A DNA stretch of 64,000 nucleotides from Ghiorsea bivora (GTDB lineage: Bacteria > Pseudomonadota > Zetaproteobacteria > Mariprofundales > Mariprofundaceae): the NCBI RefSeq assembly GCF_000744415.1, contig NZ_JQLW01000006.1, positions 248,001 to 312,000 on the forward strand. Reading direction: 5' to 3'. The translations under genes were made by a program, and so were the position numbers. Shown piece by piece: positions 46,359 to 56,731 of the stretch; positions within the stretch are counted from its first letter, which is position 1, and each line of letters opens with the position of its first letter. A model generated the notes under the pieces. That model was not told the origin of the DNA. It saw only the letters and a program-made list of their open reading frames with translations, and ran no database searches.

Positions 46359-46834
46359 TTTACAACTCGTAAATGACGTACTTTCCGCCCTACGTCAGAT
46401 GCTTTTGTTTCCCCCGCTGCAGCACTTGATTTTTCCACTGTAGCATCGGTCAGCGTCTGCATCTCTTCTTCAGACATATTTACTTCTTGCTGAACCTGTG
46501 TTTTTATGCTTTCAGGCATATCATCTTCCCATAATATACCCGATGACAGGTCTTGCTCAGGCAAATATACTGCCCAAATACGTTTCATCGGAATCACACA
46601 ATGCTGAGATACACCTGAGAAAGAAAATTTAGACTCCAATGACGAATCTCTAATATGAATAGGCTGCGGCATACGCGCATTTAATACCAATGGTAAAGCA
46701 TGATCATGTTTCAAATGCTCTGGCAGCTGCACATCATCGGCAGCGGCATCAACAAGAATAAAAATACGCTTATGCTCATAAAAAAAGTCACGCAGCTTTT
46801 TAGCTTTCAAAGCGTCTTCAAAGTTTACACTCAT
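46355..46834 (-). CDS. sspB: ClpXP specificity-enhancing factor SspB
   Basis: Adaptor delivering ssrA-tagged proteins to ClpXP. The 159-aa protein has an N-terminal folded part with ALPLVLNARMPQPIHIRDSSL, FSFSGVSQHCVIPMKRIWAVYL (tag-binding sheet), then a flexible acidic/Ser-Ala tail, and ends RHLRVVK. The last five residues LRVVK match the ClpX-docking peptide of E. coli SspB. The following gene overlaps by 4 bases. The sequence is divergent in the middle, but the layout and tail support the call. Confidence 0.87.
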   Translation of the reverse strand: MSVNFEDALKAKKLRDFFYEHKRIFILVDAAADDVQLPEHLKHDHALPLVLNARMPQPIHIRDSSLESKFSFSGVSQHCVIPMKRIWAVYLPEQDLSSGILWEDDMPESIKTQVQQEVNMSEEEMQTLTDATVEKSSAAAGETKASDVGRKVRHLRVVK

Positions 46835-46874
46835 GATTCCCTCACCTCTTCAAGCTTTCCACCATCAAAAAACA

Positions 46875-47198
46875 TTAATGCGCTGATTGGGCATGAAATG
46901 CTAACATCTCCAAAGGTTTACCACCTTTTAAGTGTTGGGCAATAATTTCATCAACCTTTGCTTCATCCATATTAGCATACCAGACACCTTCAGGGTACAC
47001 CACCATAATAGGCCCCTGCTCGCAGACGCCAAGACATCCCGCACGATTCACACGAACTGCATCCTCTCCTTCTGCCAAACCTTCTTCAGCCATACGTTTT
47101 TTAATATATTTAAGCAAAGGCATATTTTCACCACAAGCTTTACCAACACACATAATCGCATGGTGTTTATATGGGGCAATACTGAGCTTCTCTGTCAT
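46875..47198 (-). CDS. thioredoxin-like [2Fe-2S] ferredoxin
   Basis: A 107-aa ferredoxin of the thioredoxin-fold class. Four cysteines are placed as C-x4-C (CVGKACGE, about residues 17-22) and C-x3-C (GCLGVCEQGP, about residues 55-59), the cluster-binding pattern of this family. HHAIMCVGKACGEN and the PIMVVYPEGVWY strand are typical. It may serve a redox or Fe-S assembly pathway; its partner is unknown. First gene of the run leading into sspB, divergent from the decarboxylase gene. Confidence 0.9.
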   Translation of the reverse strand: MTEKLSIAPYKHHAIMCVGKACGENMPLLKYIKKRMAEEGLAEGEDAVRVNRAGCLGVCEQGPIMVVYPEGVWYANMDEAKVDEIIAQHLKGGKPLEMLAFHAQSAH

Positions 47199-47315
47199 TT
47201 TTATGATTACCTGACCCTATAAATTTCATATCTAATATTTGCCGTAGCGTACCAAGATGAAAACCAGATGTCATTTACACTTGGTCTTGGCTTCAGTTTG
47301 TGGTGAACTTCGTCC

Positions 47316-48536
47316 ATGAAAATTCCTCATCATATTGAATCACTCATTCAGCAGCACGCTGAAAAAGGTAAAACATTTAATGCCTATATATACGACACCG
47401 CACCGCTCAAGCGGCGAATCAGCTGCCTCAAGCGCATCATGCCCCAAGGTGTTGAGGTGTTTTACGCCATGAAAGCCAACCCTCACCCTGCTTTTTTATC
47501 TGCAGCTTTAGAAGCTGAAGTGACTGGCATCGAGATTGCCAGCCTTGGGGAAGCACACAAAGCCGTTGCCGCGGGTTTTACGCCCTCACAACTCATCTAC
47601 ACAGGCCCAGGCAAAAGCCTAGAAGAGTTAACATGGTGTATCGGCAACCATATCCGAACCATTCATATTGAGTCTTTGGTTGAAGCTCACCGCATTCAAT
47701 CCTTATGTAAGCAATACAACACCCAACAAGATATTTTACTTCGCATCAATGCCAACTTTGACATCCACGATGCACAAACCACTTTTTCAGGTGGTTCAAA
47801 AAAATTCGGCATTGATGAAGAGCAATTGGATGTCGCTCTCCCGCAAATTTTAGCCTTGGATAAGCTTAATTTCCGTGGTTTACATGTATATGCTGCCAGC
47901 GGCGTGTTAAATGTGGATGACCTATTACACAACTGTAAACTGGTTTTTGATTTGACCCAACGTATTGAAACCCAATACCAAGGTGTCACATGCGACATCA
48001 TCGATTTTGGTGGCGGTTTTGGTGTGGACTACCTAGAAGAAGGCACAGACTTTGCCGCCCAAGCTTACGCCGATGGGCTTGCAACCATGATACAAGATTA
48101 CGATTTCAAAAACCGACACTTTGTTTTGGAGTTGGGGCGTTGGTTGGCTGCTGAATGTGGTTGGTTTTGCACTGAAATCATCGATATCAAAACAAGCCGT
48201 GGTAAAAAACAAGTGATTTGCGCAGGTGGCATTAACCATTTCCGCCGCCCTGCTGCCCTTGCCATCAACCACCCCACAAGTATTGTAAGCATGCATAAAC
48301 CAAAGCTTTTTCCAGCCCAAGAATCTATTCATCAGGAAAAAGTATACTTTGGTGGCCCGCTGTGCACCAGCGCAGACAAACTTGCCAATGACATATACAT
48401 CGAAGAAGCACATATTGGTGACATTGCAGTCTTTGGATTGGCAGGGGCTTATGGCTTAACCATGTCCAACACAGGTTTCCTCAGCCATGCTTTGCCGCAA
48501 GAAATTATTGTCACACAGGAAAAAGGAGAACTATGA
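47316..48536 (+). CDS. PLP-dependent decarboxylase, LysA-like (fold type III)
   Basis: A 406-aa alanine-racemase-fold decarboxylase. The PLP lysine is in [11 protein letters not shown] (about residue 52); further features are the HVYAASG strand end, the glycine-rich phosphate loop [10 protein letters not shown] (about residue 230), [15 protein letters not shown], the active-site cysteine in [12 protein letters not shown] and GAYGLTMS near the end. It is not a typical meso-diaminopimelate decarboxylase; similar proteins occur in siderophore, polyamine and exopolysaccharide/exosortase clusters. The substrate is therefore unknown. It overlaps hslU by 4 bases. Confidence 0.88.
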   Translation: MKIPHHIESLIQQHAEKGKTFNAYIYDTAPLKRRISCLKRIMPQGVEVFYAMKANPHPAFLSAALEAEVTGIEIASLGEAHKAVAAGFTPSQLIYTGPGKSLEELTWCIGNHIRTIHIESLVEAHRIQSLCKQYNTQQDILLRINANFDIHDAQTTFSGGSKKFGIDEEQLDVALPQILALDKLNFRGLHVYAASGVLNVDDLLHNCKLVFDLTQRIETQYQGVTCDIIDFGGGFGVDYLEEGTDFAAQAYADGLATMIQDYDFKNRHFVLELGRWLAAECGWFCTEIIDIKTSRGKKQVICAGGINHFRRPAALAINHPTSIVSMHKPKLFPAQESIHQEKVYFGGPLCTSADKLANDIYIEEAHIGDIAVFGLAGAYGLTMSNTGFLSHALPQEIIVTQEKGEL

Positions 48537-49891
48537 GCACATCCAATGAAAATATGATGACACCACGCGAAATCGTAAGCGAACTGGATAGATTTATCAT
48601 TGGGCAATTTGATGCCAAACGTGCTGTTGCTATTGCTTTGCGTAACCGTTGGCGCAGGCAACAAGTAAGTTCGCCTATGCGTGAAGAAATCACACCAAAA
48701 AATATCCTTATGATAGGTTCAACAGGCGTAGGTAAAACAGAGATTGCCCGTCGCCTAGCCAAGCTTGCCAAGGCACCATTTATTAAGGTTGAGGCCACCA
48801 AATATACCGAAGTCGGTTATGTTGGGCGCGATGTAGAATCGATTATCCGCGACCTGTTGGACACCGCCATTAAAATGGTTAAAGAAGAACATGTGGCCAA
48901 AGTAAAAGTTCGCGCTGAAGAATCTGCAGAAGAACGTATTTTGGATATTCTTATCCCTACACCTGTAGAGGGACATACGCGCCCTATTTCAGCCGATGCA
49001 CCCAACCCACACCGAAACTCTCGCGATAAAATGCGCCATAAACTTCGCTTGGGTGAGCTGGACAATCGTCAAATTGAAATCGATGTACCTGAACATCATG
49101 ACATGCCAATGTTACAAGTATTCAGTAATAACCCCAACGAAGACAATAACATGGACATCAAAGATATGCTGGGTGGTCTCTTAGGTGAGAAAAAGAAAAG
49201 CAAACGTGTCACCATCAAAGAAGCGATGGAAATCCTCAAGCAACAAGAAGCTACACGTTTGATTGACAATGATAAAGTCAAAGAAGAAGCCATCAAACGC
49301 ACTGAAAATTCGGGCATCGTGTTCTTGGATGAAATCGACAAAATCACACACCGTGAGGGTGCAAGTGGCGATGTATCTCGACAAGGTGTGCAGCGGGATC
49401 TGCTTCCCTTGGTGGAAGGTACATCCGTAAGCACAAAACATGGTGCCGTAAGCACCAACCATATTCTATTCATTGCATCAGGCGCTTTCCACTTGAGCAA
49501 ACCTTCCGATTTGGTGCCTGAATTACAAGGGCGTTTCCCTATCCGCGTGCAATTAAAAGCTTTGACCGAAGATGATTTCAGACGCATCTTGGTTGAGCCA
49601 GAATGTTCATTAACCCAACAATATACCGCCCTTTTAAACACTGAAGGCATAAGCCTTGAATTTGCAGAGTCCGGTATTGCCGAAATTGCAAAAATAACGG
49701 TATTGGTGAACGAAAAAACTGAAAATATCGGCGCCCGACGTTTACACACACTTTTGGAACGTGTATTGGATGAAGTTAGCTTTGATGCTTGCGACCGCAC
49801 CGAGAAAAGGTTGGTTATTGATGATAAATATGTTCGTGATTGTTTGGGTGAAACAGCGGAAAGTGAAGACCTATCACGTTATATTTTATAA
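48533..49891 (+). CDS. hslU: HslU, ATPase subunit of HslUV protease
   Basis: Unfoldase that feeds substrates to the HslV peptidase. The 452-aa protein starts with the [20 protein letters not shown] region, has Walker [16 protein letters not shown] (about residue 62), [18 protein letters not shown], a variable I-domain (residues about 120-240) and Walker [10 protein letters not shown] (about residue 263). The conserved C-terminus ends RYIL, as needed to dock in HslV. Normally hslV lies directly upstream; here a decarboxylase gene occupies that place and no hslV is in the window. Confidence 0.97.
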   Translation: MSTSNENMMTPREIVSELDRFIIGQFDAKRAVAIALRNRWRRQQVSSPMREEITPKNILMIGSTGVGKTEIARRLAKLAKAPFIKVEATKYTEVGYVGRDVESIIRDLLDTAIKMVKEEHVAKVKVRAEESAEERILDILIPTPVEGHTRPISADAPNPHRNSRDKMRHKLRLGELDNRQIEIDVPEHHDMPMLQVFSNNPNEDNNMDIKDMLGGLLGEKKKSKRVTIKEAMEILKQQEATRLIDNDKVKEEAIKRTENSGIVFLDEIDKITHREGASGDVSRQGVQRDLLPLVEGTSVSTKHGAVSTNHILFIASGAFHLSKPSDLVPELQGRFPIRVQLKALTEDDFRRILVEPECSLTQQYTALLNTEGISLEFAESGIAEIAKITVLVNEKTENIGARRLHTLLERVLDEVSFDACDRTEKRLVIDDKYVRDCLGETAESEDLSRYIL

Positions 49892-49893
49892 AT

Positions 49894-50496
49894 ATGTCAC
49901 CTCTTATTCTCACCATTGATATTCTCCGCCATGGCGAGACGGAAACAGAAGCTGGAAAGCTATATGGTGCAACAGATGTTCCCTTAAGTGAATTAGGGAA
50001 ATCACAGTTACTAAAAGCCGCCAAAATCATCCACAGAGAGCCTATTGCAAACGTTATTAGCTCACCCTTAAAACGTTGCGCTTGGCTTAGTACAAAGTTG
50101 GACACAAGGCAGCATATCAACATGCGTTACCATATTGGTTTTAGCGAAATGGATTTTGGTGATTGGGAAGGTGAAGATATTCAAAAACTGATTCAACAAG
50201 AGCCCAACTTTCGCCAAGACATTACCCAACTCAAGCCGCCTAATGGTGAAACATTTGCTGATTTTGAGCAGCGCGTGAGCGCAGCTTGGCATGAATATAT
50301 CACCCAACACATGGAACAAGGCGGACATCATCTACTGGTCACCCATGGTGGCGTGATTCGACTCTTACTCGGGCAAGTCTTACAAATACCCAAGCAACAC
50401 CTAAGCAGCTTGTATATCCCGCATGCTGCTTGGTCACGCATCACATTTGTACAAGGAGAATCACCGATGTTGTGGTTTATGAACCACCATGCTTGA
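49894..50496 (+). CDS. cobC: histidine phosphatase, probable alpha-ribazole phosphatase
   Basis: A 200-aa phosphoglycerate-mutase-like enzyme. The phospho-histidine motif is LRHGETETEAGKLYGATDVPLSELG (RHG near residue 14, written here as LRHGET and YGATDVPLS), with SSPLKRCAWL, MDFGDWEGED (catalytic Glu region) and LLVTHGGVIRLLLG (second His). Its position directly before cobS indicates CobC, removing the phosphate from alpha-ribazole-5'-phosphate (or cobalamin-5'-phosphate). It overlaps cobS by 8 bases. Confidence 0.88.
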   Translation: MSPLILTIDILRHGETETEAGKLYGATDVPLSELGKSQLLKAAKIIHREPIANVISSPLKRCAWLSTKLDTRQHINMRYHIGFSEMDFGDWEGEDIQKLIQQEPNFRQDITQLKPPNGETFADFEQRVSAAWHEYITQHMEQGGHHLLVTHGGVIRLLLGQVLQIPKQHLSSLYIPHAAWSRITFVQGESPMLWFMNHHA

Positions 50497-51202
50497 AAAC
50501 AAAGATAAATTTATCGCTACGTGGTCATTTCTGACCACCTTTCCTGCACCAAAAACAGCGCAAGAAACTTCTCCCCAACTGTCCATGATGCCTTTGGTGG
50601 GGTTAGGTTTGGGGCTCACCTTTTATATCGCGGCTTGGTTACTTTCTGGTTTTAACCCTGCAGTTACAGGTTTATTGCTGTTGATATTATGGTTAGGAAG
50701 CACTGGATTCTTACACCTTGATGGTTTGGCAGACCTATCTGATGCTTTGGGCGCATCCCATGGTGACAGAACACGTTTCTTAGAAGTTCTCAAAGCACCC
50801 GACATTGGTTCTTTTGCAGTTATTGCGCTGATATTGGCAATATTATCCAAGCTTGTTTTCTTATCTGTGCTTGGTTTTGCTGAAGTATTTGCGCCGCTTT
50901 TACTTATTCCTGCATGGGCACGTTTGGGTGCAGCTTGGTGGGTAAACGAGTTACCACCGCTTCATGAAGGGTTAGCCACTTGGTTGCTTGATGCAGGCGA
51001 AGCCAACCTTACGCCTTGGTTGATAACACTGCTTATCTTATCCCTTTTATTTGCGCCCATACTTTTACTTGCCCCTGTAATATTATGGGCATGGAAATTA
51101 TTCTTGGAACATAAAGTGCAAGGCATGAATGGTGACTGTCTGGGTGCAGGCATTGAAATATGTGAAATTTTATTGCTCGCGTTGTGTTGTTTAACCCTAT
51201 GA
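50489..51202 (+). CDS. cobS: adenosylcobinamide-GDP ribazoletransferase (cobalamin synthase)
   Basis: Integral-membrane enzyme joining adenosylcobinamide-GDP with alpha-ribazole. The 237-aa protein has the N-terminal TWSFLTTFPAPK, then several membrane helices, and the active motif HLDGLADLSDALGASHGDRTR followed by LKAPDIGSFAVIAL (about residues 72-105; shown in parts). The C-terminal segment GMNGDCLGAGIEICEILLL is also conserved. It overlaps cobC upstream by 8 and hemD downstream by 4 bases. Confidence 0.94.
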   Translation: MLENKDKFIATWSFLTTFPAPKTAQETSPQLSMMPLVGLGLGLTFYIAAWLLSGFNPAVTGLLLLILWLGSTGFLHLDGLADLSDALGASHGDRTRFLEVLKAPDIGSFAVIALILAILSKLVFLSVLGFAEVFAPLLLIPAWARLGAAWWVNELPPLHEGLATWLLDAGEANLTPWLITLLILSLLFAPILLLAPVILWAWKLFLEHKVQGMNGDCLGAGIEICEILLLALCCLTL

Positions 51203-51972
51203 GTCATCTTCAAGGCAAACGTATTCTGCTGACCCGCACAAAGGAGCAAAATAAAAACACGGCGCAACAACTTAAAGCGATAGGCGCAATTCCCGTATAT
51301 TTGCCATGTATTCAGATTGATTATTTGAAGGAAAACATTCAACAAGCCTTAAAAAAAATACAAGCTGATAACCCAAGCAACACCGATATTATTTTTAGCA
51401 GCAGCAATGGCGTAAAAGCCGTGGCTACATGTGTCCATCATCTCAAAAAAAGCTTGCAAGGCTTTCGTATTATTGCCGTTGGTCATAAAACAGCACAAAC
51501 ACTTGCCGAACATGGTTGCACACCCGCATTTATCCCCGAAGAAGCCTCTCAGAAAGGCCTTATCGCGGCATATCAGCAACAAAACTTACCCCAACAAGTG
51601 TATTTTTTTCGAGCTGAAGAAGGCAGTGATGACTTGCTTCGCGCCCTAAAGCAACAAGGGGTAGATACCCTCTTAATACCAAGCTACCGCGCCAGTTGCC
51701 CCAACGATGATGCCACCCCTATCATTAACCAGCTTCGCAACAAAGCTATTGATGCTGTATTGCTTGGTAGCGCAAAAACCGCAGCCTTTTATGTGCAACG
51801 TATTGCCAATTTAAACCTTGCCAATACACCTGTGATTGCCGTCATGAGTCCACAAGTTGAAAAAGCCGCTGACAAATTGGGATTAAAGGTGCAGATTATC
51901 GCCAATAAACCTAGCTTTCGCGCAATGTTACAAGGTTTAAACGATTATTTTGCTACACAAGACAAAGGATAA
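51199..51972 (+). CDS. hemD: uroporphyrinogen-III synthase
   Basis: Closes and inverts the D ring of hydroxymethylbilane to give uroporphyrinogen III, precursor of heme and cobalamin. The 257-aa protein begins [18 protein letters not shown], with the two-lobe pattern: [13 protein letters not shown] near residue 80 and [14 protein letters not shown] near residue 185, and [14 protein letters not shown] between. The start is set at 51199 by the ATGA overlap with cobS. hemC is not in the window. Sequence is divergent, as usual for HemD. Confidence 0.9.
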   Translation: MSHLQGKRILLTRTKEQNKNTAQQLKAIGAIPVYLPCIQIDYLKENIQQALKKIQADNPSNTDIIFSSSNGVKAVATCVHHLKKSLQGFRIIAVGHKTAQTLAEHGCTPAFIPEEASQKGLIAAYQQQNLPQQVYFFRAEEGSDDLLRALKQQGVDTLLIPSYRASCPNDDATPIINQLRNKAIDAVLLGSAKTAAFYVQRIANLNLANTPVIAVMSPQVEKAADKLGLKVQIIANKPSFRAMLQGLNDYFATQDKG

Positions 51973-51977
51973 ACAAT

Positions 51978-52958
51978 ATGCCATTTGATTTAACCCATAG
52001 ACCTCGCCGCCTTAGAAAAACTGCGAATTTACGTCGTATGGTTTCTGAAACGACGTTATCGGTGAACGATTTGATTTATCCCATTTTTGTCGATGAAGGT
52101 ATTGATACTGCTGTGGATGTTAAAAGCATGCCTGGCGTAACGCGTATTCCATTGGCTGATGTGGCTGCCATGGTGCAAAAGGTTGAAGATGCTGGTGTAC
52201 CCGGTGTGATATTCTTTGGTATCCCTACTGAAAAAGATGCGATTGGCTCTGGTGGCTGGGATGATGAAGGTATTGTGCAACGTGCTGTGCGCGCTGCAAA
52301 AAAAGCTTGCCCTGATATGATTGTCATTGCCGATACATGTTTTTGTGAATACACCGACCACGGGCATTGCGGCGTTTTACACGGTGAAGAAGTGGATAAT
52401 GATGCAACGCTTTCCAACCTACAAAAAGAAGCCGTGTCTTATGCAAAAGCGGGTGTAGATATCGTTGCTCCATCTGGCATGATGGATGGCATGATTAAAG
52501 CCATTCGTGAGGGCTTGGATAAAGCTGGTTTCCAAGATACACCCATCATGTCCTATGCTGTGAAATATGCATCGGGTTATTTTGGTCCTTTCCGTGATGC
52601 GGCAGATTCCACCCCAAGCTTTGGTGATAGAGCCCAATATCAAATGGACCCTGCCAATCGCCGTGAAGCCATCAAAGAAGCATTGTTAGATGTGGAAGAA
52701 GGCGCAGATATGCTCATGGTCAAACCTGCACTAGCATATATGGATATTATTCGTGAAGTCAAAGATGCCACGCAATTACCCATGGCTGTGTATAATGTGT
52801 CGGGTGAATATGCCATGGTCAAAGCTGCGGCTGCCAATGGTTGGATTGATGAAAAACGTGTGGTTTTGGAAACCATGCTCAGCTTCAAACGCGCAGGCGC
52901 AGATATGATTCTCACATACCATGCATTGGATGTTGCCGCATGGTTAAACGAGCAATAA
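51978..52958 (+). CDS. hemB: delta-aminolevulinic acid dehydratase (porphobilinogen synthase)
   Basis: Condenses two aminolevulinates to porphobilinogen. The 326-aa enzyme has [18 protein letters not shown] at the start, the metal site [16 protein letters not shown] (cysteines typical of the zinc form, about residue 120), and both Schiff-base lysines: [20 protein letters not shown] (about residue 195) and [14 protein letters not shown] (about residue 250). It starts 5 bases after hemD and stops exactly before hemX. Confidence 0.97.
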   Translation: MPFDLTHRPRRLRKTANLRRMVSETTLSVNDLIYPIFVDEGIDTAVDVKSMPGVTRIPLADVAAMVQKVEDAGVPGVIFFGIPTEKDAIGSGGWDDEGIVQRAVRAAKKACPDMIVIADTCFCEYTDHGHCGVLHGEEVDNDATLSNLQKEAVSYAKAGVDIVAPSGMMDGMIKAIREGLDKAGFQDTPIMSYAVKYASGYFGPFRDAADSTPSFGDRAQYQMDPANRREAIKEALLDVEEGADMLMVKPALAYMDIIREVKDATQLPMAVYNVSGEYAMVKAAAANGWIDEKRVVLETMLSFKRAGADMILTYHALDVAAWLNEQ

Positions 52959-54116
52959 ATGAGTGATAAACAAGAGCCCGTCATTGATGCCGATTCGGTT
53001 GAAGAAGTTCAACCTTCAACCTCAGAGCCGGATGAACAAAACAACGTAAAAACCAAGAAAAGAAACAACTCTAAGTTCTATTTTTTCTTAATACTTATCT
53101 TGGGTGTTGGTACGTGGGCTTTTTGGATATTTTCACCCGAAGCACAACAACTTCGCATGCAGTTTGAATCCACTTTTTCACAACCAAGCGCAGAAACAAA
53201 CCCAGAACCTGAGCTAAGCTCAGCGCCACAAGCTGCTGCATCAACAGAAGCAACAACTGCAACTGCCGATTCACAAGAAACTAGCCCCTTATTTCAAACA
53301 GACACTGCAACACCTGAAGCTAGCCTTACACCGACAGAATCTGAGCAAACTGAAAATCCTGAACAAACCGAAATCCCTGAGCAAAATTTAGATATCGCTT
53401 TGGAAAGCAACAACCCTGAAATGACTGCCGCTCTTTTAAGCCTACAGCAGCAAGTTGATGATTTAACACAAGTCATAGGCTCACTGCAACAGCAGCAGCT
53501 ACAGTGGTCGCAACAGCAAGTTCGCGCCCAACTCTTTGCTTTATTGCGCCAAGCATCATCACCACAAAGCAACCTTGATCAGATGATGATTGCATGGAAA
53601 AGCATTGGTTTCTTACCATTATTAAACCAAGATAAACGTGACATTGCAGAACAAGCATTTATGGGTCTGCAAGAAACACAACAACGTATCCAGCAAACCG
53701 AAACCAACATCCAAGGACTTATCCAAACATTAGCCAGCGAAATACACCCTGCAGCCTTACAAGACATCAGCCAAGATGTAGCAAACGTGGTTGACCCTTA
53801 TCAGCAAACGGATGCTTTCGATTCATGGTTGGTCTGGCTAAAACAACAGTTTGTGATTACCAAACTGGATAAACATGCCCTAGAACTATCGAATGACCCA
53901 TACGCCGACCTTAAACAACTCATCGTTGAGCTCAACCAGCTTAAAGAATCCATACACCAACGCAATTGGAGTAATATTGGTAGTTTAACCTCGCTATTAT
54001 ACCAACTGGAACAACGTGGGCTTGAAGCATCTTTTAGCAATGAAAGCATTACCAATTTACAAGCCAGTATTCGTCAGTGGCAAGATGAAGCCCAAACATG
54101 GATGGCACAATTATGA
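52959..54116 (+). CDS. hemX: HemX-like membrane protein
   Basis: A 385-aa protein with one transmembrane helix (about residues 43-62, FFLILILGVGTWAFWIF) after a hydrophilic, acidic N-terminus, then a long low-complexity Glu/Gln/Pro/Thr region and a Gln-rich coiled coil (about residues 145-190). This is the architecture of HemX, often misnamed uroporphyrin-III methyltransferase; it has no SAM site and its role is unknown. It follows hemB with no gap and its stop overlaps the hemY start (ATGA). Confidence 0.85.
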   Translation: MSDKQEPVIDADSVEEVQPSTSEPDEQNNVKTKKRNNSKFYFFLILILGVGTWAFWIFSPEAQQLRMQFESTFSQPSAETNPEPELSSAPQAAASTEATTATADSQETSPLFQTDTATPEASLTPTESEQTENPEQTEIPEQNLDIALESNNPEMTAALLSLQQQVDDLTQVIGSLQQQQLQWSQQQVRAQLFALLRQASSPQSNLDQMMIAWKSIGFLPLLNQDKRDIAEQAFMGLQETQQRIQQTETNIQGLIQTLASEIHPAALQDISQDVANVVDPYQQTDAFDSWLVWLKQQFVITKLDKHALELSNDPYADLKQLIVELNQLKESIHQRNWSNIGSLTSLLYQLEQRGLEASFSNESITNLQASIRQWQDEAQTWMAQL

Positions 54117-55246
54117 TTCGTATTGTTATGATGTTATTACTGATTGCAGCCGTTTTTGTAAGCCTACTGGTCTTCCCTGACATTGCCAATCAACGTGTGC
54201 GCATTGAAATATTAGGTTGGTTATTTGAAACACGTACAGCCATGTTTATCTTACTGATTATTTTCAGTTTAAGCGCATTATGGTTGGTGCAAAAAACCTT
54301 TGCCTTGAGCATCAATAGCCCCAAACAACTGTGGACAAACCTTCGCAGTGGTAACAAAAAACGCCGTGAACTACGTTTACAAGAAGCATTAGACACTTGG
54401 ATTGATGAAGGTGAAGGTCATAGCCAAAAACTACTCAAACGCAGCAAAGGTATTATTCCGCCTTGGTTGCATGATGCGCTCATTGTTTGGTGGGACAAAC
54501 CTGAAAACCATGCACCAATTCATGATGAAAAAGACAAACCCCACATCATTGCGCTTAAAGCGCGGCTGGCAACAGAACCCAATCAAACACACCTAAGCTT
54601 AGAGCAAAGACAACAGTATTTGGATGCATGGTTAATGGTACACCCAGGCGCTTCACTTGCCCTTGAGCGCAAAGCAGCCTTGTTGGGTGAGCGCGGCGAA
54701 TATGCCGAGCAAGTTGCTTTGCTGGAAGACTTATTTCAGCGCAAAAAACAAGTGCAACACATCAGGCCTCAACTTGCCACAGCGCTTCGCCACCTTGCAA
54801 AGCAAGATAGCGATAATGCGCTTACCTACTTGCGCAAATCTAACCGCATCAACCCAACTGATGTGAAAACACTGATGAACTTAGCCCAAACATTGCAAAC
54901 ATCAGGGGACACCCAAACGGCCTATCGTTTATTATTGGACTACCTTGCCCAACATGATGATATGCAGGTTGCAAAAGCACTTTTACCCATGCTGGAAAAT
55001 GATGCTTTACAGCATTTCAAGCAAGTCGATAAAGCCGTTTACCAAACCACCGCCGCTGGCACTTGGCTACGTATGCAGCTTGCGCACAAAGCGGGTTTAA
55101 GTGGTATTGCTGATGATAGCTTATATGGCTTATTGGAAAATCATGAAAGTGCTGAACTGTGGCAATTGCGTGGTGACTGGTATGCCGAGCAAGGGCAATG
55201 GCAACAGGCAGCAGAGGCATATCAAAAAGCCAACCAGCTACACTGA
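54113..55246 (+). CDS. hemY: HemY-like TPR membrane protein
   Basis: A 377-aa inner-membrane protein of the HemY family found after hemX in proteobacteria. Two N-terminal transmembrane helices (about residues 1-22 and 40-62) are followed by a TPR-rich region (for example YLRKSNRINPTDVKTLMNLA and the closing GDWYAEQGQWQQAAEAYQKA). It is not the protoporphyrinogen oxidase of Gram-positives also called HemY. The start at 54113 uses the ATGA overlap with hemX. The family function is unresolved, but its conserved linkage to hemC/D suggests a role in tetrapyrrole synthesis. Confidence 0.88.
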   Translation: MIRIVMMLLLIAAVFVSLLVFPDIANQRVRIEILGWLFETRTAMFILLIIFSLSALWLVQKTFALSINSPKQLWTNLRSGNKKRRELRLQEALDTWIDEGEGHSQKLLKRSKGIIPPWLHDALIVWWDKPENHAPIHDEKDKPHIIALKARLATEPNQTHLSLEQRQQYLDAWLMVHPGASLALERKAALLGERGEYAEQVALLEDLFQRKKQVQHIRPQLATALRHLAKQDSDNALTYLRKSNRINPTDVKTLMNLAQTLQTSGDTQTAYRLLLDYLAQHDDMQVAKALLPMLENDALQHFKQVDKAVYQTTAAGTWLRMQLAHKAGLSGIADDSLYGLLENHESAELWQLRGDWYAEQGQWQQAAEAYQKANQLH

Positions 55247-55247
55247 T

Positions 55248-55460
55248 TTATTTTAAAACAGCCTCAAACAGAGGTAAATCTTCAGCAACATTATGCCCTG
55301 TACGTTTGGATTCTCGGTTGGCTGCTGCAATATCTGCCAAAGGAACGCTTGCATAAGGTTTGCACGTTTTTCGTTTTTTACAGGTGCAGGCAACGCATGC
55401 CACAAGCTCAATTTTAAAGCCATGTGTGATACTTTTGCGTGTACACCAAAGTGATTTCAT
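55248..55460 (-). CDS. small Cys-rich basic protein, unknown
   Basis: A 70-aa protein convergent with hemY, their stops one base apart. It has the tight cysteine cluster CVACTCKKRKTC near residues 22-33 and an ending EDLPLFEAVL. No signal peptide is clear, although the first residues are hydrophobic in patches. A metal-binding or structural cluster is possible. I do not recognise the family. It lies in a region whose neighbours are all conserved, so it may well be real. Confidence 0.6.
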   Translation of the reverse strand: MKSLWCTRKSITHGFKIELVACVACTCKKRKTCKPYASVPLADIAAANRESKRTGHNVAEDLPLFEAVLK

Positions 55461-55549
55461 ATTGCAAAACTAACAGCCAAGCATCATCTTGCAATATGGG
55501 TTATAGCTAGAAGTATTGAGCATCTTAAAAAAACAACTAGCCTTCGCCA

Positions 55550-56731
55550 ATGAATATCCAAGAAGCAAACCAATATTTAGCCCCCAATTATGGACGGTTC
55601 CCCATCACGCTTGTCAAAGGTCAAGGCGCTCGCCTTTGGGATGATACAGGCAAGTCATATTTGGATTTTGTCGCGGGCATTGCAGTCAACACCTTAGGTC
55701 ATGCGCACCCAGCCATGATTAAAACCATAAGCAAGCAGGCTGCCACCATGTTGCATTGCTCCAATTTATATTTTAATCCCCAACAAAATGAACTGGCGAA
55801 ACAGCTGGTTGAGCTTTCAGGCTTAGATAAAGTGTTTTTCTGCAATTCAGGTGCAGAAGCCAATGAAGCAGCCATTAAAATTGTGCGCAAATATTTCCAT
55901 GACCAAGGCAAACAGAAATATACCATTATCACGGCAACCCAATCTTTTCATGGCAGAACCATGCAAACCATTGCTGCTACAGGGCAAGACAAGGTCAAAG
56001 AAGGTTTTGCTCCGCTACCTATTGGTTTTAAACATGTTCCGCTCAATGATTTTGAAACACTTGAACAAGCCATCGATAACCATACAGCGGCAATTATGCT
56101 TGAACCTTTACAAGGTGAAGGTGGTGTCAACAATGTCTGCCCGCATTATTTGGCAGACGTAAGAAAGCTTTGTGATCAACACGATATACTGCTTATCTTT
56201 GATGAAATCCAAACAGGTATTGCTCGGTGTGGGGCCATGTTTGCTTTTGAATTGGCAGGTGTTTCCCCCGATATACTCACTCTTGCCAAAGGTTTGGGCG
56301 GCGGTGTACCCATTGGTGCAATGCTTGCCTGCAAAAAGGTCGCACCATCATTATCTGCAGGCTCACACGGCACCACATTTGGTGGTAATCCTATGTCTTG
56401 TGCAGCTGCACTCACCGTATTGCAGGTATTAGAACAAGAAAACATCTTGGAAAACGTCAACCAAAGAAGCAAACAACTCCAAGCTGGGTTACAAAAACTG
56501 GTGGATACTTACCCATTTTTTAGCGAAGTGCGTGGTCATGGTCTACTCTTAGGGCTTGCTTGTGAGAAAGAAGTGATGCCTATCATTCATGCTTGTCGTG
56601 AACATGGTTTATTGGTGTTAGCGGCAGGACCACATGTCTTGCGTTTTTTACCTGCACTGAATATCACAGAAGCTGAAATTGAAGAAGGCTTAACGCTATT
56701 AAACAAAAGTATAGAAGGTTTAGATTTATGA
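55550..56731 (+). CDS. argD: acetylornithine aminotransferase
   Basis: PLP enzyme of arginine synthesis, converting N-acetylglutamate semialdehyde to N-acetylornithine. The 393-aa protein has [34 protein letters not shown] (about residue 105), [29 protein letters not shown] and the PLP lysine in [15 protein letters not shown] (about residue 250), then [15 protein letters not shown]. Its end overlaps argF by 4 bases (ATGA), giving an argD-argF pair. Confidence 0.95.
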   Translation: MNIQEANQYLAPNYGRFPITLVKGQGARLWDDTGKSYLDFVAGIAVNTLGHAHPAMIKTISKQAATMLHCSNLYFNPQQNELAKQLVELSGLDKVFFCNSGAEANEAAIKIVRKYFHDQGKQKYTIITATQSFHGRTMQTIAATGQDKVKEGFAPLPIGFKHVPLNDFETLEQAIDNHTAAIMLEPLQGEGGVNNVCPHYLADVRKLCDQHDILLIFDEIQTGIARCGAMFAFELAGVSPDILTLAKGLGGGVPIGAMLACKKVAPSLSAGSHGTTFGGNPMSCAAALTVLQVLEQENILENVNQRSKQLQAGLQKLVDTYPFFSEVRGHGLLLGLACEKEVMPIIHACREHGLLVLAAGPHVLRFLPALNITEAEIEEGLTLLNKSIEGLDL

